64,000 nucleotides of DNA from Protula sp. h YS-2021 (lineage: Eukaryota; Annelida; Polychaeta; Sabellida; Serpulidae): the NCBI GenBank assembly GCA_949752745.1, contig OX457027.1:91657720-91721719 (forward strand), given 5' to 3'. The notes beneath the pieces were generated by a model, which saw nothing but the letters and a program-made list of their open reading frames with translations, did no database searches and was not told the DNA's origin. Position 1 is the first letter of the stretch, and each line of letters starts with the position of its first letter. Made by a program: the position numbers and the translations under genes. Shown here piece by piece: positions 26,301 to 48,130 of the stretch.

Positions 26301-26658
26301 TTAATTCAGCACTGATCAATTATTTGAGTATACATTTTATATAATCTATAACCCCTTTATTTAAATTTCTGGTCATTCAACCTTGGTCACATGATATTTA
26401 TGGACTGCAACGTAAATAAACATTTGACAGGAGAGTGCAGAAGTTAACTTTTCTGCACTTTAACGACGAATTATAAGATATGCAGCCCATTAAAAAATGT
26501 GTCTGATTTACAAATAGGGTATATTAGGCATGCTCTTTCGGGATCTAATTGAAACTATACACACAAATGTCACGGCAAAAACGTTACTTGGTAATCCACA
26601 ATCGGACTCAATACAGCTGCGAGTTAGGTTAAACCAAGGATATGTCCTGTGTCCGTTA
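23369..26658. repeat. 3.3-kb tandem array, copy 3 (chimeric, 3290 bp)
   Basis: Differs from copy 2 by very few bases that I can see. The poly-T run is 19 instead of 20 (about 24520). ACGACATC replaces ACGAAATC (about 25286). One G is lost in GCGGCCGGCGGG (about 25727). The two single-base losses account for the 2-bp length difference. Confidence 0.92.
23494..23721 (-). pseudogene. MULE-transposase-like C-terminal fragment, copy 3
   Basis: Same sequence and same upstream frameshift as the copy at 20202-20429. Confidence 0.5.
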
Positions 26659-29600
26659 CGGGCACAAAAAGTGAAGCCATTTTGTCACTTTTTTGTCAAT
26701 CGTCAAAAAAAGTAATAGCCAGGTAGGGGACAACCCAGGGAACATTCCTGCGTAATATCAAAACGATTGTTCTCCGTTCTCATTTACTTGTATGAAACAT
26801 TTCCCCGAGGTTTCCACCGAATGTTGTGCCCTGCTCTAAGTAGAAACTGCTCAACAGTCTTGCTACCATCTCTGCGGTCCTCGCATAGCTGGCGAAGTGG
26901 GACTTGGAGCTGACTGTACAGCCGCTTTATGCGTCTACGTGGTTGGTCTCCGCGCGCGATTTTCGTAAGGGTGGTGGTCACTTGTGCTGCATCTCCTTTC
27001 AGCCAATGCATGAGTTTCCAAATCGATGGATGGGGTAAAGTCGGCTTGGTTAATAAAAGTAACAGCCAAAAGAAACTACTCTGGACAACAGTCTTACATT
27101 CATATCAACTATCAAACTACCACACTGAAGGTCTCAGAATTGTTTATTAATATTCCAAATTCCCTTTATTATAACAGAACTGTAACAGTTATTTCCAAAG
27201 TTAGTGGACGAGGCTAATACCAAAAAAAAAAAAAAAAAATGACTACAGTACTAATTTCTTCAGTTACGCTATTTTACGTTAATTTCCGGAAGGTCGTATA
27301 AAAACAGTGATGATCCGCTTGAGCAGTAATCGATGGCCTCCTGAAAAATCTAGCTTAGCTATGAAATGGTTTTTGAAGTTCCCCGTTTTCTCGCTCTCTG
27401 GAAACTAGTGTTCGGTGTGTAATTGCCCTGCCAACTGTAACCAAATGTCGCTGGATCAGTGGCCGTTTATTTCAACAGTTGCTTGTTTTAACGCCCTATC
27501 CAAAAAAAGCCTATTTTCGATTCAGATTCTCGATTCTACTGATCGTCGCTCGAGACTTCCAATTAATCGATTAAAAAACCGGTTCCTAACACTAGCCTGT
27601 GGCTTCTATTTGTTTCGAGTAATTCAAAGTATAGTTACCTAAAATCACTAAAAACCCAAAATTTTCTTTACATTACTTTTACTCCGTACAACATCTCTCC
27701 GTCAGAGCTAGAAATCTTCTATTGTTCAGCTGCTAGGGGTCAACTTCACACGTGCTGAGGCTCGAATCCTGCATACAAGTCTCTATTGCACAAACATTTA
27801 CTAAAAGTTCGTGCACACTGTACCGTTTATTTTTTGCCAAGCCGGGCCAATTTTAATGGACCATATCCTTTCATTTCGTCGTTGAAGTGAAGAAAGATCA
27901 GCGTCAGCACTCAGCTATCAAGTAACTGTTTAAGTTTTGAGTTTTAAATGTCAGTTTTAAATAAATGTAAATTTAAATGTCAATTTAAATAAAAGGGCTT
28001 TGTTATCTGAAAATATGCACTCAAATAACTGGCAGACGCAGAATTTGGTATACATTTGTTCTGTGCATCCGTAATATTCTATTTTTTCTTCCATTCTTTT
28101 TTAAATATCAATTCAAAAGGTTTGGTGTACAAACACAAGATTTATTTTCACTTTTTTCATGCAACAGGCCATGATCCCTGTATGTAAGCAGTTGTATTGT
28201 GTATCGTATTTCCATATTCTTTTTTTTTTTTCAAAAAAAGAAAGAGTAAAACAGAAGTTGCCGTGATGAGGGCTAGCGCACACTGACTGACTATATGGCC
28301 AGTCAACACTTCAGACATTAATTAGTGGTAAGTTCGAAAGTTGCCCTGAATCACACACTGAGCATTTTGGTATACCTCGAACCTGCATTTGAGAATTTTT
28401 TCATCTTATCCTTTTCTTAGTGCCAGTTGTGCAGGCCGTATGTACGGATTACAGTTTAGATGAGGGCCTTTGGCAAAAGCTAAGTGGAGCCACAGACAGA
28501 CACGATCCCCTATGTGGCGCGGATGACCTACGAAATCTTTGCTAAGGTGTTTTATCCGTGTGTGAAATTAAAAAAAATCTGATGAACAGTTTCCGAAATA
28601 CAACCAGTACGCGGTGAAAATTGCATCAAAACGCCAAGTTTTACTAAATTTCAAAATACTGTCATTTTGACAATTTATCATAAATCCGAATAAAAATACG
28701 ACGCTGCAATATATCCTCTATCCATTTGTGTGAGATTTCAAAACAATCCGATTAATAGTTTTACAGTTCTATTCCTTAGACGGCGTCGAAAATAGGCTAA
28801 GTTCCAAAAATCGAAAAAAGCCTGCCATCTGGCTCCGAATAAAAAAATGACGTTGCACATATGTGTTCTATCCGACTATAGTTTCGGAGATATATAGCCC
28901 GGTCACCTTCAGCATGTGCCCTGTCCGTGTGTAAAATTTCAATACAATCCGACCTGCAGTTTCGGAGATGAATCCCAAATCACATGCGGCCGGACGGACT
29001 GAGGGACAACTCATAACTGTCTCCCTCTTACACAGACTTGAGGGTTCGCACAAGCAAAATCGCCACAGCGGTACCACACAGTGAGTGTAGTTGACTTGTA
29101 CAATCATTATATAGCGGGGACTTGTAGCGATTACGCCGAACGCCTAGCTCCAAGAAGCAACTCGCTGATGGCGTTTGGCGTACCGATTCAATTCTACGCT
29201 ACGTAACGAAAAGCAAGTCAACTGTGTTTGAAGCACCTCTGTGGAGACTTTGTGTGAGACCCACGAGTCTTTACTGGTATTTGCTAAAGGCAACTCACAG
29301 TACAACGGTCATGACATACAACTTCTGTGTAGCGCTTTCTTTAAAAGAAAAGAATACGGAAAAAAATCACAAATCTCCCGCAATAATTGGTATTTGTTTC
29401 CATACATGGAGGATGGTTTATTACGTGAAAAAGAAACAATAAATTTTGTACTTATCCATCAAAAACTTTTGAACTGATATTTCAAAAAGTGTGGAAGACA
29501 AAAGCTAAATATTGTGGGTGTACTTAATAACTTTATGCCTAATTCAGCACTGATCAATTATTTGAGTATACATTTTATATAATCTATAACCCCTTTATTT

Positions 29601-29892
29601 AAATTTCTGGTCATTCAACCTTGGTCACATGATATTTATGGGCTGCAACGTAAATAAACATTTCACAGGAGAGTGCAGAAGTTAACTTTTCTGCACTTTA
29701 ACGACGAATTAAAAGATAAGCAGCCCATTAAAAAATGTGTCTGTTTTACAAATAGGGTATATTAGGCATGCTCTTTCGGGATCTAATTAAAACTATATAC
29801 ACAAATGTCACGGCAAAAACGTCACTTGGTAATCCACAATCGGACTCAATACAGCTGAGAGTTAGGTTAAACCATATGTCCTGTGTCCGTTA
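26659..29892. repeat. 3.3-kb tandem array, copy 4 (right-type)
   Basis: Matches copies 2 and 3 up to about 27575. From an extra A near 27578 onward it differs at many sites (for example CTAGCCTGTGGC for CTAGTCTGTAGC, and a shortened T run near 27830). It ends at GTCCGTTAC, after which unique sequence begins. Copies 1 and 4 look like the older, diverged pair. Confidence 0.9.
26784..27011 (-). pseudogene. MULE-transposase-like C-terminal fragment, copy 4
   Basis: Identical in frame and defect to copies 2 and 3. This agrees with the 5' part of copies 2 and 3 descending from the right-type unit. Confidence 0.5.
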
Positions 29893-31621
29893 CTGTTCTC
29901 ATTGTACACCAAAGAGTTCGGGGAATAAATTACTAGAGAGCGGGAAGGTGGTTCAAATCGAAGGCACACAAATTCTGTTGGATAAAACAAGAAAACTGCC
30001 GGAGCAATTCAGGATGTTAGTGGGGGGGGGGGGGGGGTTATAAATCGAAGTCGTCGTGGGAAGGAGTGATGGGAGGAGTTGTAGCTCCAACCAGATGTTT
30101 GTTACAGGAGATGGAGAAGGAAAATTAATCATATCTAGATTAATGGTGAGCGGTTCAATAACAACGTGTGCGGACAGGTTAAGAAGACTCCTGGGGTGGT
30201 TCTGCATGAAGCACATAGATATGGGAAAGATGCTCAGTTCTGCTCGATTTGAATAGGATAGAAACTCTTGGGGGCAGCAAGTAGTGGAAGCGGTACTTGC
30301 AATTCGGGGAAATAGAAGCAGTCGATGGGTTGGGCAGATTTAAGCACTGAAGGACGAATATGAAAAAGACTTCGAGACGGGAAATGGGAGTATGAAAGAA
30401 TGGAGGTGCGTGGACGAACAAAAGCTTAATGAAGTAAGGAATGGGAAAGAGTAGTTGGAGGGAAAGAGTCACTGGCTTGACTTGAGGGAACAGCGGGTCA
30501 AAGCATGTCGTGGGTTGGTCGTGGGATCAGTGAGATGAGGTTGACTCAGATGGCAATGAGTGGGATGGCAGGTTTTGACCAAACTGTCAGCCAAAATATC
30601 AGCGCAAACAAATTGTTTTATTACTGACCCTCTATAAGTCTGGAAAAAGTTTTTCGGGAGATTTTCAATTTCCAGGACTTACTAGGAGTTTTCAATGACT
30701 TTTTCGGCCTTTTTATTTTCCAGGACTTTTTACGAACCCTGTTGTGTTTAAACAGCCTCTTGCGCATTTTATTCAAACACTCAAAGTGTGTCTAGGCGAA
30801 TAAGGACTGGTATGCAAGATTCGTGCCTCAGATCATATTGGGTTGACAAAATGGAAGATATCGTAGCTTTCCCGGAGAGATATACCGAGTATATTTTACC
30901 AAGAAAAATATGTAGCATTACTGTTATTAATTACTAAATTCTAAATCATATCCGGGGTTCGTATGAAACAAACTACAGTCACAAACAAATGAACTAGCAG
31001 CTATTACAGCCCGTGTCATTTGAATATCAAGAATATTAATCTCATCCCGTGTTGCTCATCCTCTTCAAATGTTCTTTTAACTGAAGGCTGAACGGCACTT
31101 TGTTCAGATCTTTATATGTTTCGGCAAGTTTTTCTACACGTTTGGCAATTCCTTGTATTTTAATTTAACAACCTTGACAGATTCTTTTAATTTTTCGCCG
31201 TTCGTAACATCCCTATCAAAATATTTCCAGATGGGAGCTAAGCGTCTCCCAGACATAACTGCCAAGTACAAGTCAAGTATACTATTCAATTACTCTAGCG
31301 TTTCAAATAAGGAGTGAAAACAATTCAGAAAACATATCTTTATATTAGAACTACTGTTTACATAATCACGCGTATTTTAAACATCAATGACATGGGAACA
31401 GACAAAATACATTAAAGTACTTTCTCAACATCCTACTCAAAATCACCATCAAGAGTTTTCCTATGAACTACTATTACCGTTTGACCACAGGTTAACTTCC
31501 CTGCATGCACAAACTGTCTGCTCAAAGGCCAGTGCAGTTGTTTGAAGTACGCTGTTTACGTAGGGGATTAAAATCGTGATGACAGTACAGCACCGCATGG
31601 CGCCATAAACTGATTCAAACC
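29893..31621. other. No gene recognised
   Basis: A G run lies at 30023-30039. A short relative of the 40.05-kb dispersed repeat (CTTGCGCATTTTATTCAAA) lies near 30765. I see no conserved exon. Confidence 0.4.
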
Positions 31622-32150
31622 CAGTGTTGCCACGGGTTCATCAAGAAAAAAAAGTATGAAAAAGTATAAAAAAAGGATAAAATTGGGAAAAAAGTATGAA
31701 AAAAGGATAATTCATATTTTGTTGGAAATCGAGAAAACATAAATGTTAATCATATTGTATTATTTTTGGTCATTATTACTTATTGAAATGCTCGTTTCAC
31801 AGCGATTAAAAAATTGCATACGTGAACGTACTTCTAAATTGTCCTGAATACTACTAAACGGGCTGTCTCCCTTTTTTTCCCATCATTTTGTTAATGAACC
31901 CTTGGAAAACAGGAAAACAGTTTCGTTGTGTTTCCTATTTTTTTTTTTCAATTCATTAGACAAATATTAAAAAGGTATCAAAATAAAAAATGGATGAAAA
32001 ACGAAAAAAAATACCAAAAAAAAAAAAAGGATAAAAATTTTTAAGAAGTATTTAATAAGTATTTAATGATAAAAAAGGATAAAATCGGCCTTTTTTTTAA
32101 AAAAAAAGAAAAGGGATAATCCTTTTAAAAAGGATGATGTGGCAACACTG
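31622..32150. mobile_element. hAT-like MITE, 529 bp, 12-bp perfect TIRs and 6-bp TSD
   Basis: CAGTGTTGCCAC at 31622-31633 is perfectly inverted at 32139-32150. The flanking hexamer CAAACC is duplicated (31616-31621 and 32151-32156). The interior is A-rich (repeated GAAAAAAGGATAA) and non-coding. CAGTG-type ends suggest a hAT relative; a 6-bp duplication is shorter than the usual 8 bp but has been reported for some hAT lineages. Confidence 0.85.
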
Positions 32151-32897
32151 CAAACCGACAGATACAGCAATCAGATATATAAAACTAACAGTAGATAATA
32201 AAAAAAGTGATATTTTTGAATTTATGACACCTTGACTTAAATTGTGATTTAAATAGTGACTTAAATCAAGCGATTTAAATCATACCAACCCTGGAGCTGA
32301 CGCGGAGCTATGAACCGGTATTTCATCTTCCTTGAGCTTCGAAATCTAAATCAGTAATTTTTTACCTTCTTAACTATTTTAAACAAATGTTGAAATCACG
32401 AGTCTTTAAGTGATCATATCATATACCTGATCTAATTCAGCTTATGTAAAACCCCTTTCTTCTAGCCTGTTACACAACATGTTTTTGTTAACATGTGGAA
32501 GCTTAAAAAAAAACATAATTCAACCCGTTGTTACGTAAAACTGCGTTATTGTCCAACAGTCGACCTCTACGATCTCGTCAGAGGTCAGCTGTTTTATAAC
32601 TACCCGTAAAATTCGTCGGAGGTGCCGCGTTGTTATAAAACAGCCGACCTCTCAGGTCATAGGTGTTCCTCACTATGGTTACGCCGGCTAGGAGTTCCTC
32701 ACTTCCTCACTATAGTTACGCCGCCTATTATGACGTCATAACGTGTTCCACACATAGTGTGGAAATAGTAACACAACAAATATACAAATTTCGTTTCGTT
32801 TTCACGATCTGCTGTAAATGTTGTCACAGCAATAACTCATTATAAAAAAGTAGCCATCGAATCATCATTTCCACGCATCTTTTTCAAATGGGATGAA

Positions 32898-33069
32898 AAG
32901 TGTTGCAAAACACCCGTGGGTGTTCTATAACACTTGTCTCCAAATAAAAAGTGTGGTAGAACACCCATGGGTGTTCTACCACATCTCTGATGACGTCACA
33001 AGGTGTGGTAAAACACCCATGGGTGTTCTACCACACCTTTATAACGTCACAGGGGGTTGTAGAACCCCC
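32898..33069. repeat. Series of three large palindromes plus a smaller inverted repeat
   Basis: 32898-32935 is an imperfect palindrome centred on ACCCGTGGGT. 32952-32983 is a perfect 32-nt palindrome centred on ACCCATGGGT. 33000-33039 is a 40-nt palindrome with one mismatched pair, also centred on ACCCATGGGT. 33052-33069 has GGGGGTT/AACCCCC arms. TGACGTCA at about 32991-32998 and AACGTCAC at about 33043-33050 lie between units. Confidence 0.85.
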
Positions 33070-33302
33070 AATTTCTACACTGCTATTATCATTTCTTTCA
33101 CAATCTAAAGAAGTAGTTGTCGTAAGTGGGGGTCTGTATTTTGGGTGAGGAGGTTGTTTAGGGACGTTGGTTGGAGGTATTTAGGTTAAATTTATTTTTC
33201 TGTTTTTCAGTTTGCATTTTTTGTGTATAGAGACTTTCTAAATGAACAATATCCTGTAAGAAAGATTTGACAAAATGCTGCATTTTGAACTTCATAGGCC
33301 AA

Positions 33303-33337
33303 TTTATTATTATTATTATTATAATTATTATTATGAA
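33303..33337. repeat. (ATT)n microsatellite
   Basis: An interrupted run of ATT/TTA triplets. Confidence 0.85.
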
Positions 33338-34404
33338 AGCTTTAATAAAATGTCTATGTGCTGAAGCATTACACGTAATTGACAATCGATAAGTAAAGGC
33401 CAAATTAATAAACGTTAGCCAAACTGAATAGGTCATCTACAAACTGTTATAAGTTACCTTATAGTAGCATGTCAGTCAAATATACAGTATCTGCAATTGT
33501 AACTGTATTGTAAAGTTATAGTAACAGAAATAAAGGGAACTGTCAATTAATGGAAAAAATAGGATATTTTCCGACACAAAAAAAATAATTTTAACCAGAA
33601 TACACTTTACGTTATCTATCTCTTTCAATAGAGCTCAATCGGTCTTTGCAGCTCTATAAATCAGGTTGACAAACTGGAATAAAGCCTTGAAATGTTTATT
33701 TGGAAATATGTTCTTGATCAACAATCACCACTCAGAAGGTTCAGCCTCAAAGAGATTGGGTTTCACAAAAATTTCCCCGTTCTGCTGCCTTTTTCTTCCA
33801 CATCGGATGAAACGCCTGTACAGAAAAGGTCTGCAATTGAACAAGTAGTGCTACTTCCCGAGTCGTCATTTTCAACAGAGAAATTCTCTCTAACTTTGTG
33901 CGAAGTCTATTGAACTGGCGTGTCGACTTACACTTGAATATGCCTTCATTAATTCTTTCTGGAATTTGTGTGCTCTTCTCGCTTTTTATTCGTCCTCTAC
34001 CAACGCACTGAAGCGATAACCAACCGAATACTTTATAGAGGCATTACAATCATATTAAAACGTATTTTCTAGCTATAATTGTTGTATAATATATATGTCA
34101 TAGATAACTTGAAAATTTAAAATATCTGACTAAGGAAAAGCACAGAAAGAAAAACTGTATGTCCATCAAAAATAAAAAAGGGCTCGATGCCATCATTAAT
34201 AACAATTATGCAACGATCAAATTCTTCTAAAAATGCAAAAAAAAAAAAACCGTTTGAGTAGAACCGTGCCAGTTGTTGAACGAAAGGCGAACAAATCCCA
34301 GAATCCTGACTGAAGCAAATTTAGGATATGCAACTTTTGGATGAGACACGATAATAATCCCATGAGGCAATATAATGAGTTTCCGGTGTTAGTTTAAGTT
34401 TTAT

Positions 34405-34743
34405 CTAAACACAAGCGACAGAATTTTGTGAAAATGACACTGAACAACTTTTAGAGAGGTCTTTTTGAGAAGTAGGGGGCATTCGGTCACTGCTTCTCAT
34501 TGTAATGTATATATCGGTTTCTTGGCTGTCTCCTATATCGCTAAATATTGTGGCAGCCTTGTATGACTGAAGTTCAGGCTTGTTCACACCGATACTGTTA
34601 ATCGATTTCTCATAGACATTATAAGCTATTTGGGTTCTGAAAAGATACATTTCTGCATTAATAAGTACGGAGCACAAAAATATAATGGATACAAAAAACA
34701 AAGTAGTGTTGACAGGGAATAGAATCGCTGAATTCTTTTCCAC
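34405..34743 (-). CDS. Unrecognised open frame with one membrane-like segment
   Basis: A 112-codon open frame. Residues ~9-30 (FPVNTTLFFVSIIFLCSVL) are hydrophobic; the rest is polar and Ser-rich near the end. The apparent start is a GTG immediately after an in-frame TGA. If real, it would more likely be an internal or terminal exon than a whole gene. I recognise no family, and it may be chance. It is listed because its composition is more protein-like than surrounding frames. Confidence 0.15.
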   Translation of the reverse strand: MEKNSAILFPVNTTLFFVSIIFLCSVLINAEMYLFRTQIAYNVYEKSINSIGVNKPELQSYKAATIFSDIGDSQETDIYITMRSSDRMPPTSQKDLSKSCSVSFSQNSVACV

Positions 34744-35618
34744 TCATCGTTACTTATTATCCTTGGGGTAACAAAAATATTATTCAGAATATTTAAAAAT
34801 TCAGCGTTCTTTAAAAATCTTTGCTAAAAATCATATTACATTGTTAGTTGCATAAAAAACTCCCCTTTACCCTTTTTGACATGCTTTATCTCAGCAAACA
34901 TTCTGAACTTTATAACAAGTCGATTTGATGTTGTTTCAGTGACATCGATAAATCACCATATTAGACCTGGTTGCAGTTTGGTTTTGATTTGTCGAACATA
35001 TTTCACACAACGTCGAGGAGACGTTGGATAAGTAGAATGTGTAAAAGTTGATTTGCTCGCAAAAATTCTTTCGCAACTTAAGTCTGGTTGTATAATGCTT
35101 GTAAGTTATAGAGACCATAGATAAGCGTCTGTGCAACGTCCTACACATTCGTTGGACAGACGTTGAATTTTAACCCCGCTTAGATGTGATGTTGCTTTCG
35201 TTATCAAAACCCCAAGTTTTTCCGACGTTCAGTTAAAGACTTTAAAGCAAAAAAAAATTTGAAAAAAATCAACGATTTTGCGTAGTCGTCGAAAAATCGA
35301 CATCGCAAAGATGTAAGATCACAACAAAAAGTTTGGCTATCTTCAACAAAAAGCGTACCTATTTTTTTGCCATGACCCTATTTTTTTGCATGCGGACTTC
35401 CATACTCAACAAAAACTGGACGTTGATGAAACGTCAAAATGCTTAAATTAAATTAACTTCAGCAGAATTAACATTTCGTCATATCGTAGCAGTCTAGTGG
35501 CAAATTGACAAATCACGCTTTGCGTATAGAAACGTTGAGTTTTCTTATCAAGCCTTTTTTATTGTTAAGGAACCCCTAAATACAAATTGATACAAACAAA
35601 AGAAGTATAATGAATACG

Positions 35619-35619
35619 G

Positions 35620-35687
<68 letters not shown>

Positions 35688-35689
35688 TT
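35619..35689. repeat. (AAT)n microsatellite
   Basis: About 23 AAT triplets in an uninterrupted run. Confidence 0.95.
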
Positions 35690-36169
35690 GTAATGTGACT
35701 ACAACGTAATAGCAAATTTTGGTGTGAATTTTCCTCAAAATATCGGAGATAACCATCCCTCTGAGATATTTGCTTTCAGCCAAATGGCAGGATGCGGGAC
35801 ATGGCATACATGTGCAATACTTGCCCACTCATTAACGATAGTGTAGAAGTCAATATTCTGGAATGTGGACTATCATAGCCTGATATGGGTACCTCAGTGT
35901 AAAAGTTTAGTTCCATTTTTTGCATGTTAAAGAGTTTCTAAAAATTGACTGTGACTACTACACATATTACAGTATCTAAAATTGCACAACGGGCATAAGT
36001 TCAATTGCCATAGTCAATGCATAAGTTCATAGCGGTTCTTCACTTCCATCTTCCATCATTACTCCGAATAAGCTTATTAGCCGTCTTGGAGGTGACATCA
36101 CAACGTGCAAACTAAAATCCTTGGTGCAGGTTAAAAGACAAACTAAAATCACTAAAATCAGGAAGAAGC

Positions 36170-38160
36170 TTATTCGGTGGTCTCCCAGGTGTTGGTCAGA
36201 GGTGACTTCACCCAGGTCCGCGGTTTTATCCACTCGGCCACTTCTTGCTTGAAGGTTGTAGGGCACTGGATACACTGTATAACAGCAGGTAGCGTATTCC
36301 AAAATCGCACCGAGCGGACGTAATACTGGTACTTCTACGTATCAAAGAGTGACTGCGGCAACATGTACATGTTTGGAAAACGGGGGTTTGGCTGAACGAT
36401 ATTGGGGAAGGTGACATTAACCAAGCCATTGCGGATCTGATGAAACAGCGAGGCATCCGTGACCGCTCTTCTGTGTTGAAGGGGGATCCACTCAAGTGCT
36501 GCTATTTTCTCCGTCAAGCGGGCATCGTTGAGCACAAATCTGGCTGTGCGTCGTTGCACGGATTCAAGTTGAGGACGAACAAGCGCCTTATACGCAGATT
36601 CCTTGACTTGGACGGAGCACGTGTGGAGGTTTCTGCGGCACAGGTTCAAAATATTTGTTGCCTTTTTAATGATCTCGTCAACCTGGCGGTTGCAATCTAG
36701 GCGTTGATCAAGAATAACACCTAAGTATTTGTCCGATTGTATATTTTCGAGAAAATGATAATCAGAATCCGTCGTGGGGTATAGAACCTTTGACATGCTA
36801 TATGGATACATAATCTTATGCTTCGTCCGGCGCGTAAGGCGGAGGACTTTGCACTTCTCGGCATTGAACTTCATCTGCCATTTTGAAGCCCAGCTTTTTA
36901 GTGTTTCAATATCTTGTTGAAGCGATAGGGCATCGTTTTCCGAGCAAACAGAGCGATAGATGACGCTATCATCCGCGAAAAGTCGCATTGGATTTACGAG
37001 GCCATCCTCGATGTCATTTATAAACATAAGGAAGAGTAAAGGTCCCAGAACTGTACCTTGGGGTACGCCAGACGATACTTCTTGCACACTGGACTGGGAT
37101 CCATTTACAAATACTGACTGGGTTCGTTTATGTACAAAAGCTTTAATCCATCCATGGGTACGACCATTAATCCCATAGCTACGTAACTTGATTAGTAGTC
37201 TTTCATGGGGACTACGTCAAAGGCTTTACTAAAGTCAAGCAGGATCGTATCCAATTGCCCTGACCCCGAGTTTAAAACAGACGTCCAGTCATGCATGGCC
37301 TCTATTAATTGGGTAGTTCATGACATGTCACCTCTGAATCCGTGTTGTTTACTAGTAATTATTGAGTTCACGTTACAGTGTTTCCAGATATGAGAACAGA
37401 TAATGTGTTCCATAACCTTACATGGCACTGATGTGGGTGATACTGGTCTATAGTTACTAGGCCGATCTTTCTCACCTTTCTTGAAAATAGGGCATACATT
37501 TGCCTCAGTCCAAGATTTTGGGAGCACGGATGACTTGTAAGTTTGAGTGAAAAGGTGCGTGTAGATAGGTGCTAACTCATGGGCACATTCCTCTAGCAGC
37601 TTCGAGGCGAAGGCATCTGGTCCGGATGCTTTATTTGGGTTTAGCGAATTAAAGACTTTTTCAACCCCCTCACGCCCAATTGTTAGGTCAGCAATATTGG
37701 AAAAACGCTGTTCTAATGATTGCGCATTTCCCCTATCTTCTTTTGTAAATACAGAAGTAAACTGGCATTGTAGCGCTTCAGTCTTAAGGACATCAGTAGT
37801 TGCAAGACTATCATTTGTTTTAAGGTTTTGCATACCATGGTTTTCTTTGCGTAGACTTTTAATATAATTCCAAAAAGTTTTGGGGTTTTCGCCAAAGCTC
37901 TTCCCAATGATTTCCTTAACATAATTTCGACGACGAAGTTTACGGAATTTTTCCCAGTCACGGGGACTCCTTGATTTTACTGCTTTTACATACGCCTTAT
38001 CCCTTTTATTTTGTAAATTTTTAACTCCTCTATTTATCCATGGGTATGACATTTTTGACCGCGACATTTTACTTGGAATTTTAGACTTCATAATGTCCCA
38101 AACATCTTTTTCAATGAATTCACAATTTGCGAGAAACCTAAATCGGAAACATTCTATCAG
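36170..38160 (-). pseudogene. 5'-truncated, inactivated non-LTR retrotransposon (CR1/Jockey-type reverse transcriptase)
   Basis: In order on the minus strand: a pre-RT linker (SYPWINRGVKNLQNKRDKAY); the RT start NKASGPDAFASKLL; FKKGEKDRPSNYRPVS; QHGFRG; LLDFSKAFDVVP; SSGVPQGTVLGPLLF; the catalytic FADD box (36979-36968); and a C-terminal QRRTARFVLND / VRFWNTLP region. It is dead: a TGA at 37320-37318, a one-base loss in the C run at 37207-37210, and a TAG at 36337-36335 before the natural TAA at 36172-36170. The endonuclease domain is absent, so the copy is 5'-truncated near 38160. It sits about 300 bp upstream of, and antisense to, PSMA7. Clade assignment between CR1 and Jockey relatives is uncertain. 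Confidence 0.93.
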
Positions 38161-38403
38161 TTTTTTTAATAAAGACTATATTGCAATTTAGAATCGACTT
38201 ACTTTTTAAATAAATCGCTCATTTTAAAGAAAAAATAAGTATTGCATCTGTTTTTACAACAGCTATACTCTTCCTGTATTTCCAACATATTTTTGTGAAT
38301 TTACCGCGCTTAAAGGAGTGCTTTTTCACCAGATCTGAAATTGTAGCTGCCATAAAGTTGTGGGACTCCAGTAAAGGAAACCAGTTGGCATCTTCGTCTT
38401 TGA

Positions 38404-47873
<9,470 letters not shown>

Positions 47874-48124
47874 ACCTTATTTTCCGCGTTGGGAGGAGGG
47901 GGGAGGGGTTAGGGTTGTATGAATAATGAAAGATAACACTGCGAGTGCTTATACAAGGACAGATGTGTGAGAGAAGAAAAATATGTGACGTCATCAAGTG
48001 GAATTTTTTTAAACGGAGCAGTAAGACAAACTGTGGACCGTGTGGTACATGTAATGTGCTCAACGTGCACTCAAGACGTGACGTCACACCTATCCAGGGA
48101 TAGAATCCAATCAACCTATTTTGC

Positions 48125-48130
48125 AATAAA
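48125..48130 (+). promoter_or_regulatory. PSMA7: Candidate PSMA7 polyadenylation signal
   Basis: AATAAA lies 252 bp after the stop codon. It is the first canonical hexamer downstream of the terminal exon. Confidence 0.5.

Noticed and set aside
18954..26715. Small open frames of 61-95 codons repeated in the 3.3-kb units
   Set aside because: They lie in tandem-core transposon sequence (for example the frame ending near 18954) or short chance frames. They recur only because the unit is duplicated, and repetition is not evidence of coding.
36335..38091. Intact reverse transcriptase genes (two separate open frames)
   Set aside because: They are one broken LINE ORF, separated by a TGA, a one-base loss and a later TAG. 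The endonuclease is missing.
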